A DNA stretch of 64,000 bases from Saprospirales bacterium (GCA_016703765.1 JADJBL010000021.1:21603-85602); one strand, 5' to 3'; shown: positions 1 through 11,748, numbered from the stretch's first letter. The notes: a model not told the origin generated them from the letters alone. Translations and numbers: made by a program.

Positions 1-304
1 CCTGGAAATGCCATCGGCCGTGCCCGACAAAATCGCCCCAGGCCTCCAGCGCCGAGCCCGTGGGAAAATTGGCTTCGGTGACCCGAAATTGCCAGCGCAG
101 GGTGTACGGCAGCCAGCCTTTGGTGAAAAGATCGACTACCTTCCCGACCCCACCCGGTTCGCCGGGTTTGAGAACCATGACCTGTAGATAGACCGAAGGC
201 CACCATTCGGCCAGGCGGTCCACGTCTTCGATGATGCGGTACACCTCCTCCGGCGTCCCTGCGACGAGCCAATGGGTGGTGAATTGGTAAGATGGGTTTT
301 TCAT
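1..304 (-). CDS. SRPBCC (START-like) family protein, partial
   Basis: The first 101 residues of a gene that runs off the left edge; it starts at an ATG at 304 and reads MKNPSYQFTTHWLVAGTPEE onwards. The opening pattern (a strand, then TPEEVYRIIEDVDRLAEWW) is the N-terminus of the SRPBCC/polyketide-cyclase fold, where the first strand is followed by two short helices and a W-W-P segment. Such proteins bind hydrophobic ligands in a deep cavity, and no ligand can be named here. No signal peptide is visible, so it is probably cytoplasmic. It is divergent from the adhesin at 434. The C-terminal half is outside the window. Confidence 0.75.
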   Translation of the reverse strand, partial: MKNPSYQFTTHWLVAGTPEEVYRIIEDVDRLAEWWPSVYLQVMVLKPGEPGGVGKVVDLFTKGWLPYTLRWQFRVTEANFPTGSALEAWGDFVGHGRWHFQ

Positions 305-334
305 AGGGGCTAATTTAAGGCAGATTTTTTCTTT

Positions 335-349
335 TGCCAAAAATTGGCA
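335..349. promoter_or_regulatory. small palindrome TGCCAA-AAA-TTGGCA
   Basis: A perfect 6-bp inverted repeat with a 3-bp centre in the divergent gap between the SRPBCC gene and the adhesin. The size suits a dimeric regulator site, but nothing else supports that and a chance palindrome is possible. Confidence 0.2.
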
Positions 350-388
350 CTAAGGCCCAAACTGCCTCTGCGATTATTGAAGAAGGGG

Positions 389-396
389 TAATTTTG
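389..396 (+). promoter_or_regulatory. TAnnTTTG -7 element upstream of the adhesin
   Basis: TAATTTTG matches the Bacteroidota housekeeping -7 consensus TAnnTTTG exactly and lies 38 nt before the adhesin start at 434. No TTG was found at the usual -33 distance, so the call rests on the -7 box alone. Confidence 0.45.
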
Positions 397-433
397 GATT
401 TTTGCTGGTTTTCACCCATTAATCAATTTTCCC

Positions 434-3400
434 ATGGGAAAAAGAAACAAACTCATTATCGGATTTTATGGCGCTCTGTTAAGCGGAGTGCTGTTCATGA
501 GCTACGATTCCAATCCCCCCGACGGTTATTCCGGCGCTCCGGGGGATTCGCTTTGTTCCAGCTGCCACGATACGCCTCCCGCAGGGGTCGATGGAACGAT
601 CAGCCTGACCGGACTCCCTTCTACGGTCAGCCTGAATACCACTTATAACCTGACGATAACCTCCACCGTAACCCTCGGTAGCCCGTCCACTGCCGGTTTT
701 CAACTGGTGGCATTGAATTCGACCAACCAGAATTCGGGCAACCTGAGCGAAAACCAACCGGATGTAGGGACGGAAACCTCCGGAGGTCGAGAATACGTCG
801 AACACCGCGGCGATAAAAACATTATAGGCGGGACGGTTTCCTGGGATTTTCAATGGACCTCGCCCGTTACCGGTAGCGGCCTCATCACCATGTATGCGGC
901 TTCCAACCTGACCAACAACAACAACTCGGATGGCGGCGACCGCGTGATTAGCAATATCTTCACGACTACCATCGGCAGTGGAAGCAATATGACCGTGGCG
1001 ATCACCAACTCGGTCAACGTCAGTTGCTTCGGCGGAAACAACGGCTCCGCCACCGCCCAGGCCAGCAACGGCACGCCTCCCTATACCTACATGTGGTCCA
1101 ACGGCCAATCAGGGGCAACCGCCACTAACCTGATTGCCGGCACCTATACCGTCACGGCGTCGGATGGCGCGGGCGGCACGGCTACCACCAACGTGACCAT
1201 TACACAGCCGCCCAACCTGATAGCCACGATCGTATCCACCACACCCGTAAACTGCTTCGGCGGAAACAACGGCGTAGCCGTGGCCGGCGCCTCGGGCGGC
1301 ACGCCTCCCTATACCTATACCTGGTCCAACGGCCAGACCGGCGCCGCTATTTTTAACCTCGTCGTGGGTAATTACACCGTTACGGTCAAGGATTCGAAAA
1401 ATTGCACCAAAACGGCGGTGGCCAATATCACCCAACCATCTTTGTTGGTGGTCAACACCGTTTCCCAAAACAACGTCAGTTGCTTCGGAGGCAATAACGG
1501 CTCCGCAGTCGTCAATGCAACGGGCGGCTCGCCGGGGTATAATTACAACTGGTCGAATGGGACCGTCGGCCCCATCGCCACCAACCTCAGCGCTGGAACC
1601 TATACCGTGACGACGATCGACAGCCACGGCTGCATGGCGACCAAAGCCGTGACCATCACCCAACCTACCGTGTTGGTGGCCTCCATCCCGGCAGTCAACC
1701 ATGTCGATTGCTTTGGAGAGGCCAGTGGTTCGGCTACGGCATCGGCCGGCGGTGGAACCCCGGGGTATTCCTACCTCTGGTCGAACGGCGCCAATACCGC
1801 CACCGCAAATGGACTGGCTGCGGGAAGCTATACGGTTACGGTTACGGACACGAAAGGCTGCACGGATACCGAATCGGTCGCCATCACCCAGCCTCCTTGA
1901 CGATCGACGGCGCCATCACCGACGCCACCTGCAACGGCAATTGCGATGGCTCGATCTCCATCTCCGTTACCGGAGGGGACGCTCCCTTCGCATTCATCCT
2001 GGATCGGCCCGGGAGGGCCTTTTTCACGGAGGACATTTCTGGCCTCTGCGCCGGCGATTTACCGTGGAGGTAACGGACGCCAACGGCTGCACCGCCATGG
2101 CAACTTTCACCGTCGATGAACCGGCCCTGGTCGCTATTGAGGTGGGGAACCTGACGCATGTCGACTGCAACGGCAATGCCACCGGCTCCGTCGCCGTTTC
2201 CGCTTCCGGGGAGCCGGGCCCTTTCAGCTACCTTTGGTCGAACGGCGCCACCACCCCCGACATTAGCGGGCTTGTAGCGGGAAGCTACTCGGTGACCGCC
2301 ACGAACGGCCTTTCCTGCACCGGGTCTGCGACCATCGTCATTACCCAACCGGCCATGCTCGACGCCAATGTGAGCGTCACCCACGAATCGGGCAGCGGGG
2401 CCAACGATGGCACGGCTACTTCCAACCCCACCGGAGGTACTTCCCCGTATTCGTATGTCTGGAGCACCGGCGCCATCACCTCGTCAATCACCGGATTGGC
2501 GCCCGGCAATTATACGGTCACCGTGGAGGACGCCAACGGCTGCACGGCGATAAAGTCCGTTGCCATCAACTCCTTCGATTGTGCCCTGACGCTTGATTTC
2601 GACTCGACGCCCGTGAATTGTTCGGGTGGAAATAACGGCACGGCGACTGCCAACTCAATAGGCGGCACGTCGCCTTTTTCTTTTACCTGGTCGAATGGCG
2701 GATCTACCGCCACGATTAGCGGCCTCGAAGCGGGCACGTATTCCGTGACCGTCGTGGATGATTCGGATTGTACCGCCACAGGGTCGGTCGAAGTATTGGA
2801 ACCATCTGCCCTGGAGGCTACGGCCACGATCCTGGAGCATGTGGCCTGTTTCGGCGATGCCACGGGAAGCGCCAGCGTGCTGGCAAGCGGCGGCAGCCCC
2901 GAGCCCAATTATACCTATGTGTGGGGCGATAGTATCGGGATTTTCCCTCCGGGCGTACCTTTCGTTCGAGACGACCTGCCGGCAGGCGCCTATTTCGTGG
3001 TGATTATCGACGGAAATAACTGCGAAACCACCATCAATTTTACCATCAATCAACCACCCTTGCTCATCGTTACGGCCAGCTCTACGGACGAAACGGCCAA
3101 CGATGCCAACGACGGTACCGCTTCTGCAACCGTTCAGGGTGGAACCCCCGGTTACACCTACCAATGGAGCAACGGAGCGACCACGCCGAATATCAACGGC
3201 CTGAGCCCCGGCCTAATCCATGTTTCGGTAACAGATGCCAATGGGTGTACCGCCGTGGCGGAAACTACGGTGGACGCCTTCCTCTGCACCTTGACCCTCG
3301 AAATGGGCCAATCGGATGTGCAGTGCCACGGCGCTGCCGACGGCACGGCCAATGCCTTTGCCGCAAACGGAGTCGAGCCGTATAGCTACGAATGGTCGAA

Positions 3401-5879
3401 CGGCTCCGATCTGTCTTCGATCTCCGGCCTTGCGCCCGGTATTTACTCCGTAAGCGTGCTGGATGCGGCCAACTGCCCGGCAATCGGAGAAGTGACTATT
3501 TCAGAACCCGACCCGCTTGTTGTCACTTTGGATTTGAATACTCCGGTAACCTGCCACGGCGACGCCGACGGAATTGCCTCGGTTCTGGCAACGGGTGGAA
3601 TACCTCCCTATTCCTTTGCCTGGTCGAACGGAACCACGGGTCCGGAAGCGGATAACCTGGCTGCCGGGACCTATACCGTAACGGTGTTCGACGCCAATCT
3701 TTGCGCAGCAACACTGGAGGTCGTGGTAACCCAGCCCGATCCTATTGATCCGCAGGCCTCCTCGACCAACGAGACCGCAAACGGCGCCGGCGACGGCACG
3801 GCCAGCGTCGATCCGATCGGAGGCACAGGGCCCTATGATATTCTCTGGAATACGGGGGAAACCACCTCTACCATAACCGGGCTGGTTCCGGGCGTGTACA
3901 GCGCCATCGTAACAGATGTCAACGGCTGCTCCGCGGAAGAATCCGTCGCGGTCAATCCCTTCGATTGCTCGTTGACGGTGACCGTTCAGACTCAGCACGT
4001 CAGCTGCAAGGGCGGGAGCGATGGCTCTTTGTTGCTCGCCGTCACCGGCGCAACCGACCCCGTCGAAGTAACGGTCAACGGCGTGATTTGGCAGGGCGGC
4101 GATCTGATCCCCGATTTGGCTGCAGGGATTTACGATATCGTCGTTTCGGATGCCAGCTTCTGCGTATTTACCCAATCTTTTGAAGTGCTCGAACCCTCCC
4201 TGCTCGAAGTGGCGGTGACGGACCTCAACGACCTGATCTGTGCGGGTTTCCCCACTGGATCGGTCAGCGTTCTGGCCAGCGGCGGAACCGGCGCTTATAC
4301 CTATCAGTGGGCGGATAACCTCCCCGGCAACGACCTGTCCGAGCGGACGGATCTTCCCGGAGGAACCTATTCGGTGACGGCGAGCGATGCCAATGGCTGC
4401 GAGGCTTCCCTGAGCGTGCTCATCGAAGAAACACAACTGGAATGGGGCCTTGTAGCGATCCTGCCGGTAGAATGCCCCGGCGAACCGACCGGGTTTGCCG
4501 AATTGAATGTTTTCGGTGGGACCGAACCCTATGATTTTCAATGGCCGAATGGAGGAACGGGGCCCAGCCAATCGGGGCTTAGCGCCGGTGTCTACTTCGT
4601 CAGCATTACCGACGCCAACGACTGCTCGGTGGTCGCCGATGTGGAGGTTACCGCCCTGGACCAGGAAGACCCCGTGGTAGTGACACAAGATCTGACCCTG
4701 TTCATTGGAAATGACGGCCATGCTACCCTGGAGCCGGCGGATCTGGACGGCGGGAGCAGCGACAATTGCGGAATCGGAATGCTGGCTGCGAGCCAAACCC
4801 ATTTCGATTGTAGCCACCTGGGCGCTAATTCCGTACAACTCACGGTCACGGATTCCAACGGAAACGAGGCCTCCGGTACGGCGCAGGTGAATGTATTGGA
4901 TACGATCCCCCCGGCCCTTATATGTCCCCCCGATGGGATTCTGTCGACCTGCAACGGCACATTGGTCATCGTGAATTATCCAATAACCGCCGCCGATAAT
5001 TGCTCGGCGCAGAACCCCGTGCTGACGGGCGGTCTGCCGAGCGGTTCGGTATTTCCGGTCGGGACGACCATGGTTTCCTGGATGGTGGCCGATCAAAGCG
5101 GAAATACAGGGGAGTGCTCTTTTGTGATTACCGTCATTGAAACGATATTGGAGGTTTTCATTCCCGCTTTCACCAATACCTGCCCCGGCCAGTCCGACGG
5201 ATCGGCTACGGTAGTCCCGTTGAACGGCGTTCCGCCTTATGACTTCCTCTGGGACGATCCGCAGGGTCAGATGAACTCTACGGCTACTGGCCTGGCTGCC
5301 GGAACTTATAACGTCATCGTAACGGATGCCCTGGGCTGTATCGCGACGGAAATGGTCGTGATAGGGACCTTCCCGGCAGCCACGATCCAGGTTCAATCCG
5401 TGGAACACGAAACCAACGGCGAGGCCAATGGCTCGATCGACATTACGGTGACCGGGGGCACGCCTCCTTTTACCTACGAATGGAGCAAAAACGGTATTAT
5501 ATTTACCGGCGCTGAAGACCCCGACGGCCTCTCCGAAGGCGAGTACACCGTGGAGGTCACCGATGCCAATGGATGCGTCTTCGCGTCAGAAACCATTGTA
5601 GTGGACAATATCACCGCCGTAGGCGAGGTGAATGGAAAGAACCATTACCGGGTCTTCCCCAACCCCGCCAGCGAGGTGCTGTGGATCGAATGGACGGGCC
5701 CCTCGCGCCCCGGCCTGAGAGCCGAATTGATGGATATCCACGGAACCGTGCGTTTGCAGGCTCCAGTGGAAGCGGCGAAAACCAAATTGTCTACCGATCA
5801 ATTGGCGCCCGGCGTCTACCTGCTCCGCCTCTACGCAGACGGCTGGCAGACGACGCAGAAGGTGTTGATTTTGAAATGA
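434..5879 (+). CDS. giant SprB-repeat T9SS surface protein (two frameshifts)
   Basis: A secreted surface protein of about 1,815 residues when repaired. After a signal peptide there is a choice-of-anchor-V-like domain with CSSCH, then about 18 SprB-like repeats of roughly 80 residues (C-x-GG-N-G ... GTPPYTYxWSNG ... AGxYTVTVTDANGC ... ITQP). A HYR-like stretch follows at about 4660-5130. The T9SS type-A sorting domain at the C-terminus has VFPNPASEVLWIEW and LAPGVYLLRLY and ends KVLILK. Reading moves from frame 434 to a second frame near 1893 (stop at 1898-1900) and to a third near 2057. Each shift fits a one-base deletion, and the middle piece encodes a normal SprB repeat. SprB in Flavobacterium is a mobile gliding adhesin, but whether this protein moves is unknown. 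The breaks may be sequencing errors, otherwise it is a recent pseudogene. Confidence 0.85.
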
Positions 5880-5885
5880 TTTTTT

Positions 5886-6052
5886 AGTTGAAGAGTTGAA
5901 AAGTATTCTGTCAACTAAATATTTTAAAGGAACCCAAAATTTTAATATTAAACCGCAAAGGCGCAAAGGCGCAAAGAAATACGCAAAGAGGATATTCGAG
6001 TCGTCTTAGCGTTCTTAGCGCCTTTGCGGTTTAATTTTTAAACTCTTCAACT
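5886..6052. repeat. nested intergenic palindrome
   Basis: Outer arms AGTTGAAGAG (5886-5895) and CTCTTCAACT (6043-6052) enclose perfect 17-bp inner arms, TTAAACCGCAAAGGCGC at 5948-5964 and its complement at 6018-6034. Between them the word AAAGGCGC/AAAGAAAT repeats. It fills most of the 195-bp gap between two co-oriented T9SS genes. It resembles a REP- or MITE-like palindromic element and could also end transcription. Confidence 0.6.
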
Positions 6053-6074
6053 CTCTCTCAGAACTAGTATCAGA

Positions 6075-9000
6075 ATGATGAAAAAAACGCTCCTACCCTT
6101 GTTTTTACTGGCCTCCATTTCCCTTCAAGGCCAGGAATACCTCAAATGGATTGAACGCCAAAGCGATTTTGAAAAGATCCAAAATATGGCGGAAGATCAT
6201 TTTAAAAACAAAGACCTGGGGCGGGGGAGCGGCTACCGGCAATTCAAGCGCTGGGAATATCTGGTGCAGGACCGCCTGGGCCCAGACGGCCAAGTGATCA
6301 ATTACAACCGCATGGTCTGGGACGTCGCCATGGAAATGAAGACAAAGGGCGGCAATACGCAGGCGGACAATACGGAGGGCTGCCAGGCTTCCTGGTCGCT
6401 GCTCGCTCCATTGGATGAATATGTGAACGGCCAGGAGGGCTATAACCCCGGTTTGGGCAGGGTGAACGTGGTGGCTTTTCATCCCTTTGACCCGGATATC
6501 GTCTATATCGGTACCCCCGCCGGAGGACTCTGGAAAACCGTCAACCAGGGCGGAAGCTGGGTCCCTTTGACGGATCACCTACCCAGCATCGGAGTGTCGG
6601 GGATTGTCATTCATCCCCAGAATCCCAACCTGATCTACATCCTGACCGGCGACGGCGACGGGGCCGACACCTACTGCATCGGGGTGCTTCGTTCTCTCGA
6701 CGGCGGGCTGAACTGGGAGGAGACCGGGCTGGCCTTTGCGGTCGACCAAACCCGCCGGGGCTACAAACTGGTCATGTCGCCCGACAATCCCAATGTGCTG
6801 ATGGCCGCAACAAACAGCGGAATTTACCGCACGGCCGATGCCGGGGCCACCTGGAACCAGGAGGTGTTCGGGAGTTTTGTGGACATCGAATTCAAACCCG
6901 GCGACCCTTCGACGGTGTATGCGCATACCAGCAACGGGTTTTACCGCTCTACCGACAACGGACAGAGTTGGAACACCATTACCGCCGGATTGCCCACGGG
7001 AGAAAACCGGGTGGCGATCGGGGTCAGCCCCGCCAACCCGCAATACGTTTACCTCTTTGCCGGCCCTGCCTCCGGCGACGGCTTTTTCGAAGGCCTTTAC
7101 CGCTCGACCAATAGCGGCATTTCCTTTTCCCTGCAAGCCGATGCGCCCAACGTGCTCGGCTATTCGATTGAAGGACAGGACGACCGGAGCCAATCCGCCT
7201 ACGACCTGGCCATCGCGGTCGATCCCGACGACGCGGAAATCGTCATTACCGGTGGGATTAACGTGTGGTGGAGTTTCGACGGCGGCGTTAGTCTGTTTAT
7301 TACCTCCCATTGGTATTACCCCGAGCTGGTCTTCAACGGCCTGCAATATACCCATGCAGATATCCACGAACTGGTCTATAATCCCCTCGACGGCAGCCTC
7401 TGGTGCGGCAGCGACGGAGGCGTTTTCCGCAGTCCCGATGACGGGATCACCTGGGAAGACCGATCCAGTCTGGGCGCCACCGGCCTGTCGATCATGCAGT
7501 TTTACCGCATCGCGGGCATTCAGGGCGATCCGAACGTCCTCATCGGCGGCACGCAGGACAATGGGTCCAACCGCTGGGACGGAGGCGACGACATCACCCA
7601 CTTCGACGGCGCCGACGGGATGGATTGCATGCTCCATCCCCTCGACCCGCAGATCCAATACCATACCCGCCAAAACGGGAGCCTTCGCAAATCCCTCGAC
7701 GGGGGCGCCGACCATTTCGGCATCAAACCGGGATTCACCAGCGGCTATTGGGTTACGCCCCTGGCGATGGACCCTATCGACCCCGAAGTCATCTATGCCG
7801 GCTACAGGGATACGGTGTACCGGAGCGCCAACGGAGGGGAGGATTGGACCGCTTTTGTGCCCGAACTGGAGGTGGGCCTGTACCGCTCCCTGCATATTGC
7901 TCCGGCGAATACCGCCCGGATCTATGCCGCTACCGATCTGAGGATCTTCATGTCTGACGATACGGGCGCCAGCTGGTCGGAAATATCGGCAGGCCTGCCT
8001 GCGGCGGCCGAATCCCGCATCACGATGATCGCCACCGATGCGGACGACGATCAGCAGGTGTGGGTCACGATGGCGGGTTTTGTGAACGGGAGAAAAGTGT
8101 TTTACTCTCCGAATGCGGGCAGTTCCTGGCAGAACGTGTCGGGCTCGCTGCCCAACCTGCCCGTCAATTGCATAATCTACGACGCCTCCGAGCCCGGGGG
8201 CGACAACTCGGTCTATATCGGCACCGATGTGGGCGTCTGGTTCCGCGACTCCTCGCTGAACGACTGGATCCCCTACATGACCGGATTGCCCAACGTGCCC
8301 GTTTTCGATATGGAAATACATGCCGCCTCCGGGATGCTGCGCGCCGGCACTTTCGGCAGGGGTATCTGGGAAAGTCCGCTCTACGATCCGGACCTTACCT
8401 CCCCGACTGTGGCCTGTCCGCCCAACCAAACGGCCTCTCCCGGCGCCGGCTGTGTGCTCGTACTGCCCGATTTCGGCAACCTTGCTTTAACTACCGATAA
8501 TTGCGACCCCGATCCGGATATTCTGCAAACTCCCGCGCCGGGCGCTCAAATATCCCAGGACACGACGATCACCCTGATCGCCCAGGATTGGGAAGGCAAT
8601 GCGAGCGGCCCTTGTACCTTCCAGCTCAGCCTGGCCGATACCCAGGGGCCGGTCATGGATTGCCCGGAAAGTGTGTTGGCCAACACCTGCGACGGGATTG
8701 GGTTGTATGATGTGATCTGGGTCGACAATTGCACGGGCGGCCGAAGGAGCATTGAGCGAAGGGCTGGAAAGCGGGTCCGTTTTCCCCATCGGGACCACGC
8801 TGGTGACCTAGAACTCCATCGACGACAACGCAAATGGCACATCCTGCTCATTCGAAGTGATCCGCGCCGACAGCATGGAGCTTTTCGTCGATGCGGTGAT
8901 GGACGAAACGAATAGCCTGGCAAACGGCTCTATCGACATCAGCATGAGCGGGGGCGTGGCGCCTTATCAATTTTCCTGGAAAGCAGACGGGGAACTCATT

Positions 9001-9375
9001 TCGACCGAAGAAGACCCGGAGGACCTGGCGGCGGGATTGTACACGCTGGAGGTGACGGACGCCACCGGCTGCGTGCTGGTTTACGAGCCGGTGCTGGTGG
9101 ATAACATCACGGCTTTGTCGGAGATTTCGATCAGCAAGGAGATTCGGATTTTCCCCAATCCTGCCGACGATTTTATCTGGGTGGAATGGGAAGGTAATTT
9201 CAAAGAAAAAACAAGCATCGAATTGGCCGACGCCAAAGGAAGGATTCAATATAGCCGGGCGCAGGAGAAGTCAAAGCACAAGATCCCGGTTAGGAGTTTG
9301 GCGCCTGGAGTCTATTCCCTGAGGATTTCGGGGCACGGGTGGCAGGTAGCGGAGAAGGTGGTGATTGTGAGGTAA
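6075..9375 (+). CDS. sortilin-like Asp-box beta-propeller T9SS protein (frameshift and nonsense)
   Basis: Secreted protein with signal peptide MMKKTLLPLFLLASISLQGQ. Residues 130-770 hold at least eight Asp-box motifs of the type S-x-D-x-G-x-x-W (SLDGGLNW, TADAGATW, STDNGQSW, SPDDGITW, SANGGEDW), typical of VPS10/sortilin or BNR propellers. A HYR-like domain follows, then one SprB-like repeat and a type-A T9SS domain (IFPNPADDFIWVEW, LAPGVYSLRI). The reading frame shifts near 8737 (a one-base insertion in a GGGCGG context). The restored frame then meets an in-frame TAG at 8809-8811, where family members and the neighbouring adhesin have Trp (VSW/VTW), so a TGG-to-TAG change is likely. Two independent lesions make this a better pseudogene candidate than its neighbours, though both could be base-call errors. 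No enzymatic activity is implied. Confidence 0.82.
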
Positions 9376-9382
9376 TAATCCT

Positions 9383-9390
9383 TACTTTTG
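9383..9390 (+). promoter_or_regulatory. TAnnTTTG -7 element for EamA gene
   Basis: TACTTTTG, an exact match to the Bacteroidota -7 consensus, lies right after the stop of the Asp-box gene and overlaps the earliest possible TTG start of the transporter. The true start of that gene is therefore probably further downstream. Confidence 0.4.
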
Positions 9391-10370
9391 TCCATCATTT
9401 TTGTAAAACCGAGCACCCTGAGCACTTCCTCCGTCACTCCAAACACCGGCCGTTCCAAGAGGGAATTGTGGCTGATCCTGATTTCCTTTGCCATCACCTA
9501 TTTCGTGTGGGGCTCCACTTATCTGGCCAACTGGTGGGCCGTGCATGCCATCCCGCCCTTCCTCCTGGCGGGGCGCGCTTTACCTTCGCCGGCTTGTTTA
9601 TGTACGTGCTTGGGATGGCGTTTGGGCAGGCCAAGGTGACCCGGCAGCACTGGCGCAATGCATTTTTCGCCGGATTCATGTTGTTCGTGATGGGAAACGG
9701 GGCCCTGGTCTGGGCCCTGCAATACATCGACTCGGGCATCGTCGCCCTGATCGTGGCCTTTGAGCCCCTGATCGTGGTAATCTTTCAATGGAAGATGAAG
9801 GCTCGCAAGCCCGGCTTGCTGACTATCGGAGGGATTTTTCTGGGGGTGGTGGGCATGGCCTTGCTGGTCGGCCAGCCCGAATTTGCGGGCGATAGCAACT
9901 GGTTGGCCGCCATGGTGGTTATTTTATTCGGAATGATCGCCTGGGCCTATATTTCCGTCTGGCTTACCGATGCAGACATGCCCAATTCGGTATTTCAAGC
10001 CGCAGCTATGCAAATGATTTCGGGAGGAGCCGTCCTGCTCGTCATCGCGGTTTTTACGGGCGATTACATGAAATTCAATCCCGGCGCAGTGCCGGAAAAA
10101 GCCTGGTGGTCGGTGCTTTACCTCGTCATTGGGGGATCGGTGGTGGCTTTTACGGCTTTCAACTATCTGATCAAGAAAGTCTCCACCGAAAAAGCCGTCA
10201 CCAATACCTATGTCAACCCCGTGGTAGCCCTTTTTCTGGGCTGGTGGCTGAACAGCGAAAAGATTACGGGTCAATCTATCGTCGCCTCGGTGCTATTGCT
10301 GGGAGGCGTATTTCTGATCAATGCCCGGATGTTGATTCCCAAAAAAATTACTGAACCGACAGGCGCCTGA
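9388..10370 (+). CDS. EamA/DMT-superfamily transporter (frameshifted)
   Basis: Inner-membrane drug/metabolite transporter family protein with about ten hydrophobic segments in two EamA repeats. The first repeat contains SFAITYFVWGSTYLANWW, GNGALVWALQYIDSG and LIVAFEPLIVVIFQW; the second ends VNPVVALFLGWWLNSEKIT, the usual end of the C-terminal EamA domain. The substrate cannot be predicted. The N-terminal 60 residues are in one frame and the rest in another; they join at about 9570 in GCGGGGCGC, where adding one G restores LLAG-ARFTFAG. No ATG precedes the conserved N-terminus in the first frame. TTG at 9388 is the earliest start candidate, but it overlaps the -7 box, so the start is uncertain. 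The 3' end overlaps the convergent leucine-rich gene by 23 bp. Confidence 0.82.
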
Positions 10371-11586
10371 CGAGGTCCTTGCCATCCATCCGAACCCGGA
10401 CAATATACAAACCCGCTGGGATACCCCTCAGGTCGATCTGTCCGGAGCCAAGGGCCGCTTTTGAAACCTCGCCTCCGGTCATGCTGTAGATCCGGATCCA
10501 TTCGATATTTGCATTCGGATTGCCGAAATGGATATTTACCGATCCGCTGGCCGGGTTGGGTTGCAGGGTGAAGGATTCCGTATTCGAAATATCTGAAGTG
10601 GAGGTCAATTGGCAGGCTCCCAACACCTTGTCGAGATCTTCGCAATCCCCGGCGTTGTCGTCGATAGAAGCCGATCCTCCTTCTGCCAGGTATTCGCAGA
10701 TGGGTTCGATGGCGCAGACGGATAATAATGGGTTATGCCGGATGATGAGGTTTCCTCCGATAAAATAAAGACCGTCCATTCCCTCCAGGCTGGTCAGGGC
10801 ATCGCCGGCGATCAGGTGGAGATCTCCGCCGATCGAGCCGAGTTGAGCCAGTCCGTCGAGGTTTGCGAGGCTGGAGTTGCCTATCATTCCGTCCGCATAT
10901 TCTGCCCCGATGCGCAGGTCGCCCCCGATGGAGCTAAGTCCTTCCAGTCCTTCCAGGCTGGTCAGGGAGGCATTGCCGCGAAGGACCAGGTCGATTCCGA
11001 TCCCCTCCAGGTTTTCAATTCCTTCGAGGGTGATCAGGCCGTTGTTGTGCTCCAGGATCAAACTCCCGGAAATGGTCCGGAGGGAGTTCAGTCCTGAAAA
11101 ATCAGGAAGCATGGGGACGAGGTAAAGCGTGAAGTCGCTGCCGATGGTTTCCAGGTTTTCCAGTCCTTGCAGGCTTTTCAGGTTGTCGAGGTAGCTGAGG
11201 GAGAAACTCCCGGATACTTCCTCCAATTGGCTCAATCCTTCCAAAGAAACCAGCGCGGGACAGCCGGTGATGCTCAGATCCTCCCGGATGGAGTTCAGGT
11301 TTTGCAGGCCATTCAGGTTCGTTAGCTGGGGATTGCTCGTTATGGTAAGCGAGCCGCCGATATGGGTGAGGGCATCCAGCCCGGAAAGGTCGTTAATGTC
11401 GGAGGGGTAGCCCGATTTGCCGATCAGGAGATTGCCTTCGAGCTCGGTGCAGTTAGGGAAATTGGTTACGAAATTATGGATGTCGTTTTGGGTGAATAAA
11501 TTGATATTGCCTACGGGGCATTGGGAGAGCAGGCTGTTCCAAATACCAAAAAGGAGCAGCGCTGTTACGGTCATAATCTTTTTCAT
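10348..11586 (-). CDS. leucine-rich receptor-L-like T9SS secreted protein
   Basis: A 412-residue secreted protein. The signal peptide (MKKIMTVTALLLFGIWNSLLS-Q) is followed by about ten repeats of roughly 24 residues with the pattern GL-x-NLE-x-IG-x-x-L-x-L-x-x-N-x-x-L-x-x-LEGL, resembling receptor-L/leucine-rich solenoids. A short Cys-containing cap (CAIEPICEYL ... NAGDCED) follows. The C-terminal 75 residues are a type-A T9SS sorting domain (LQPNPASGSVNIHF ... GIPAGLYIVRVR). The solenoid suggests binding of protein or glycan at the cell surface, and no partner is evident. It is a single gene between convergent EamA and divergent glycogen phosphorylase. The frame is intact. Confidence 0.8.
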   Translation of the reverse strand: MKKIMTVTALLLFGIWNSLLSQCPVGNINLFTQNDIHNFVTNFPNCTELEGNLLIGKSGYPSDINDLSGLDALTHIGGSLTITSNPQLTNLNGLQNLNSIREDLSITGCPALVSLEGLSQLEEVSGSFSLSYLDNLKSLQGLENLETIGSDFTLYLVPMLPDFSGLNSLRTISGSLILEHNNGLITLEGIENLEGIGIDLVLRGNASLTSLEGLEGLSSIGGDLRIGAEYADGMIGNSSLANLDGLAQLGSIGGDLHLIAGDALTSLEGMDGLYFIGGNLIIRHNPLLSVCAIEPICEYLAEGGSASIDDNAGDCEDLDKVLGACQLTSTSDISNTESFTLQPNPASGSVNIHFGNPNANIEWIRIYSMTGGEVSKAALGSGQIDLRGIPAGLYIVRVRMDGKDLVRRLSVQ

Positions 11587-11716
11587 AGGATAATAATTTT
11601 CAGGTTTGGATTATGGGGTGAAATTTGCCCGATTTCCCCTTTTCTACAATGATAATAGTCAACCAAACAGGCGGTTTTTGGCAATAATTGGGTGATTTTT
11701 ATTCGAAATCCTATCC

Positions 11717-11724
11717 TATCTTTG
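11717..11724 (+). promoter_or_regulatory. TAnnTTTG -7 element for the phosphorylase gene
   Basis: TATCTTTG matches the Bacteroidota -7 consensus and sits 25 nt before the ATG at 11749. It supports that ATG over an earlier in-frame ATG at 11692, which would place the promoter inside the coding region. Confidence 0.5.
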
Positions 11725-11748
11725 GCCCCACAAAAAACAGAGCTCCCT

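Noticed and set aside
3501..5408. Long open frame antisense to the SprB-repeat gene (also others such as 16441-18150 and 58365-60827)
   Set aside because: They mirror GC-rich coding sequence, have no family features and lie wholly inside well-supported genes on the other strand.
9339..9570. Frame-3 N-terminus for the EamA protein
   Set aside because: It encodes no membrane segment and overlaps the previous gene; the other frame has the conserved EamA N-terminus.
11659..11664. GTTGAC on the minus strand upstream of the leucine-rich gene
   Set aside because: No TATTNATG at 16 nt (the sequence there is AAGGGGAAA), so it does not fit the ECF promoter.
11692..11748. Upstream ATG for the phosphorylase, adding 19 residues
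   Set aside because: An exact -7 promoter box lies within this stretch and the family N-terminus starts at 11749.
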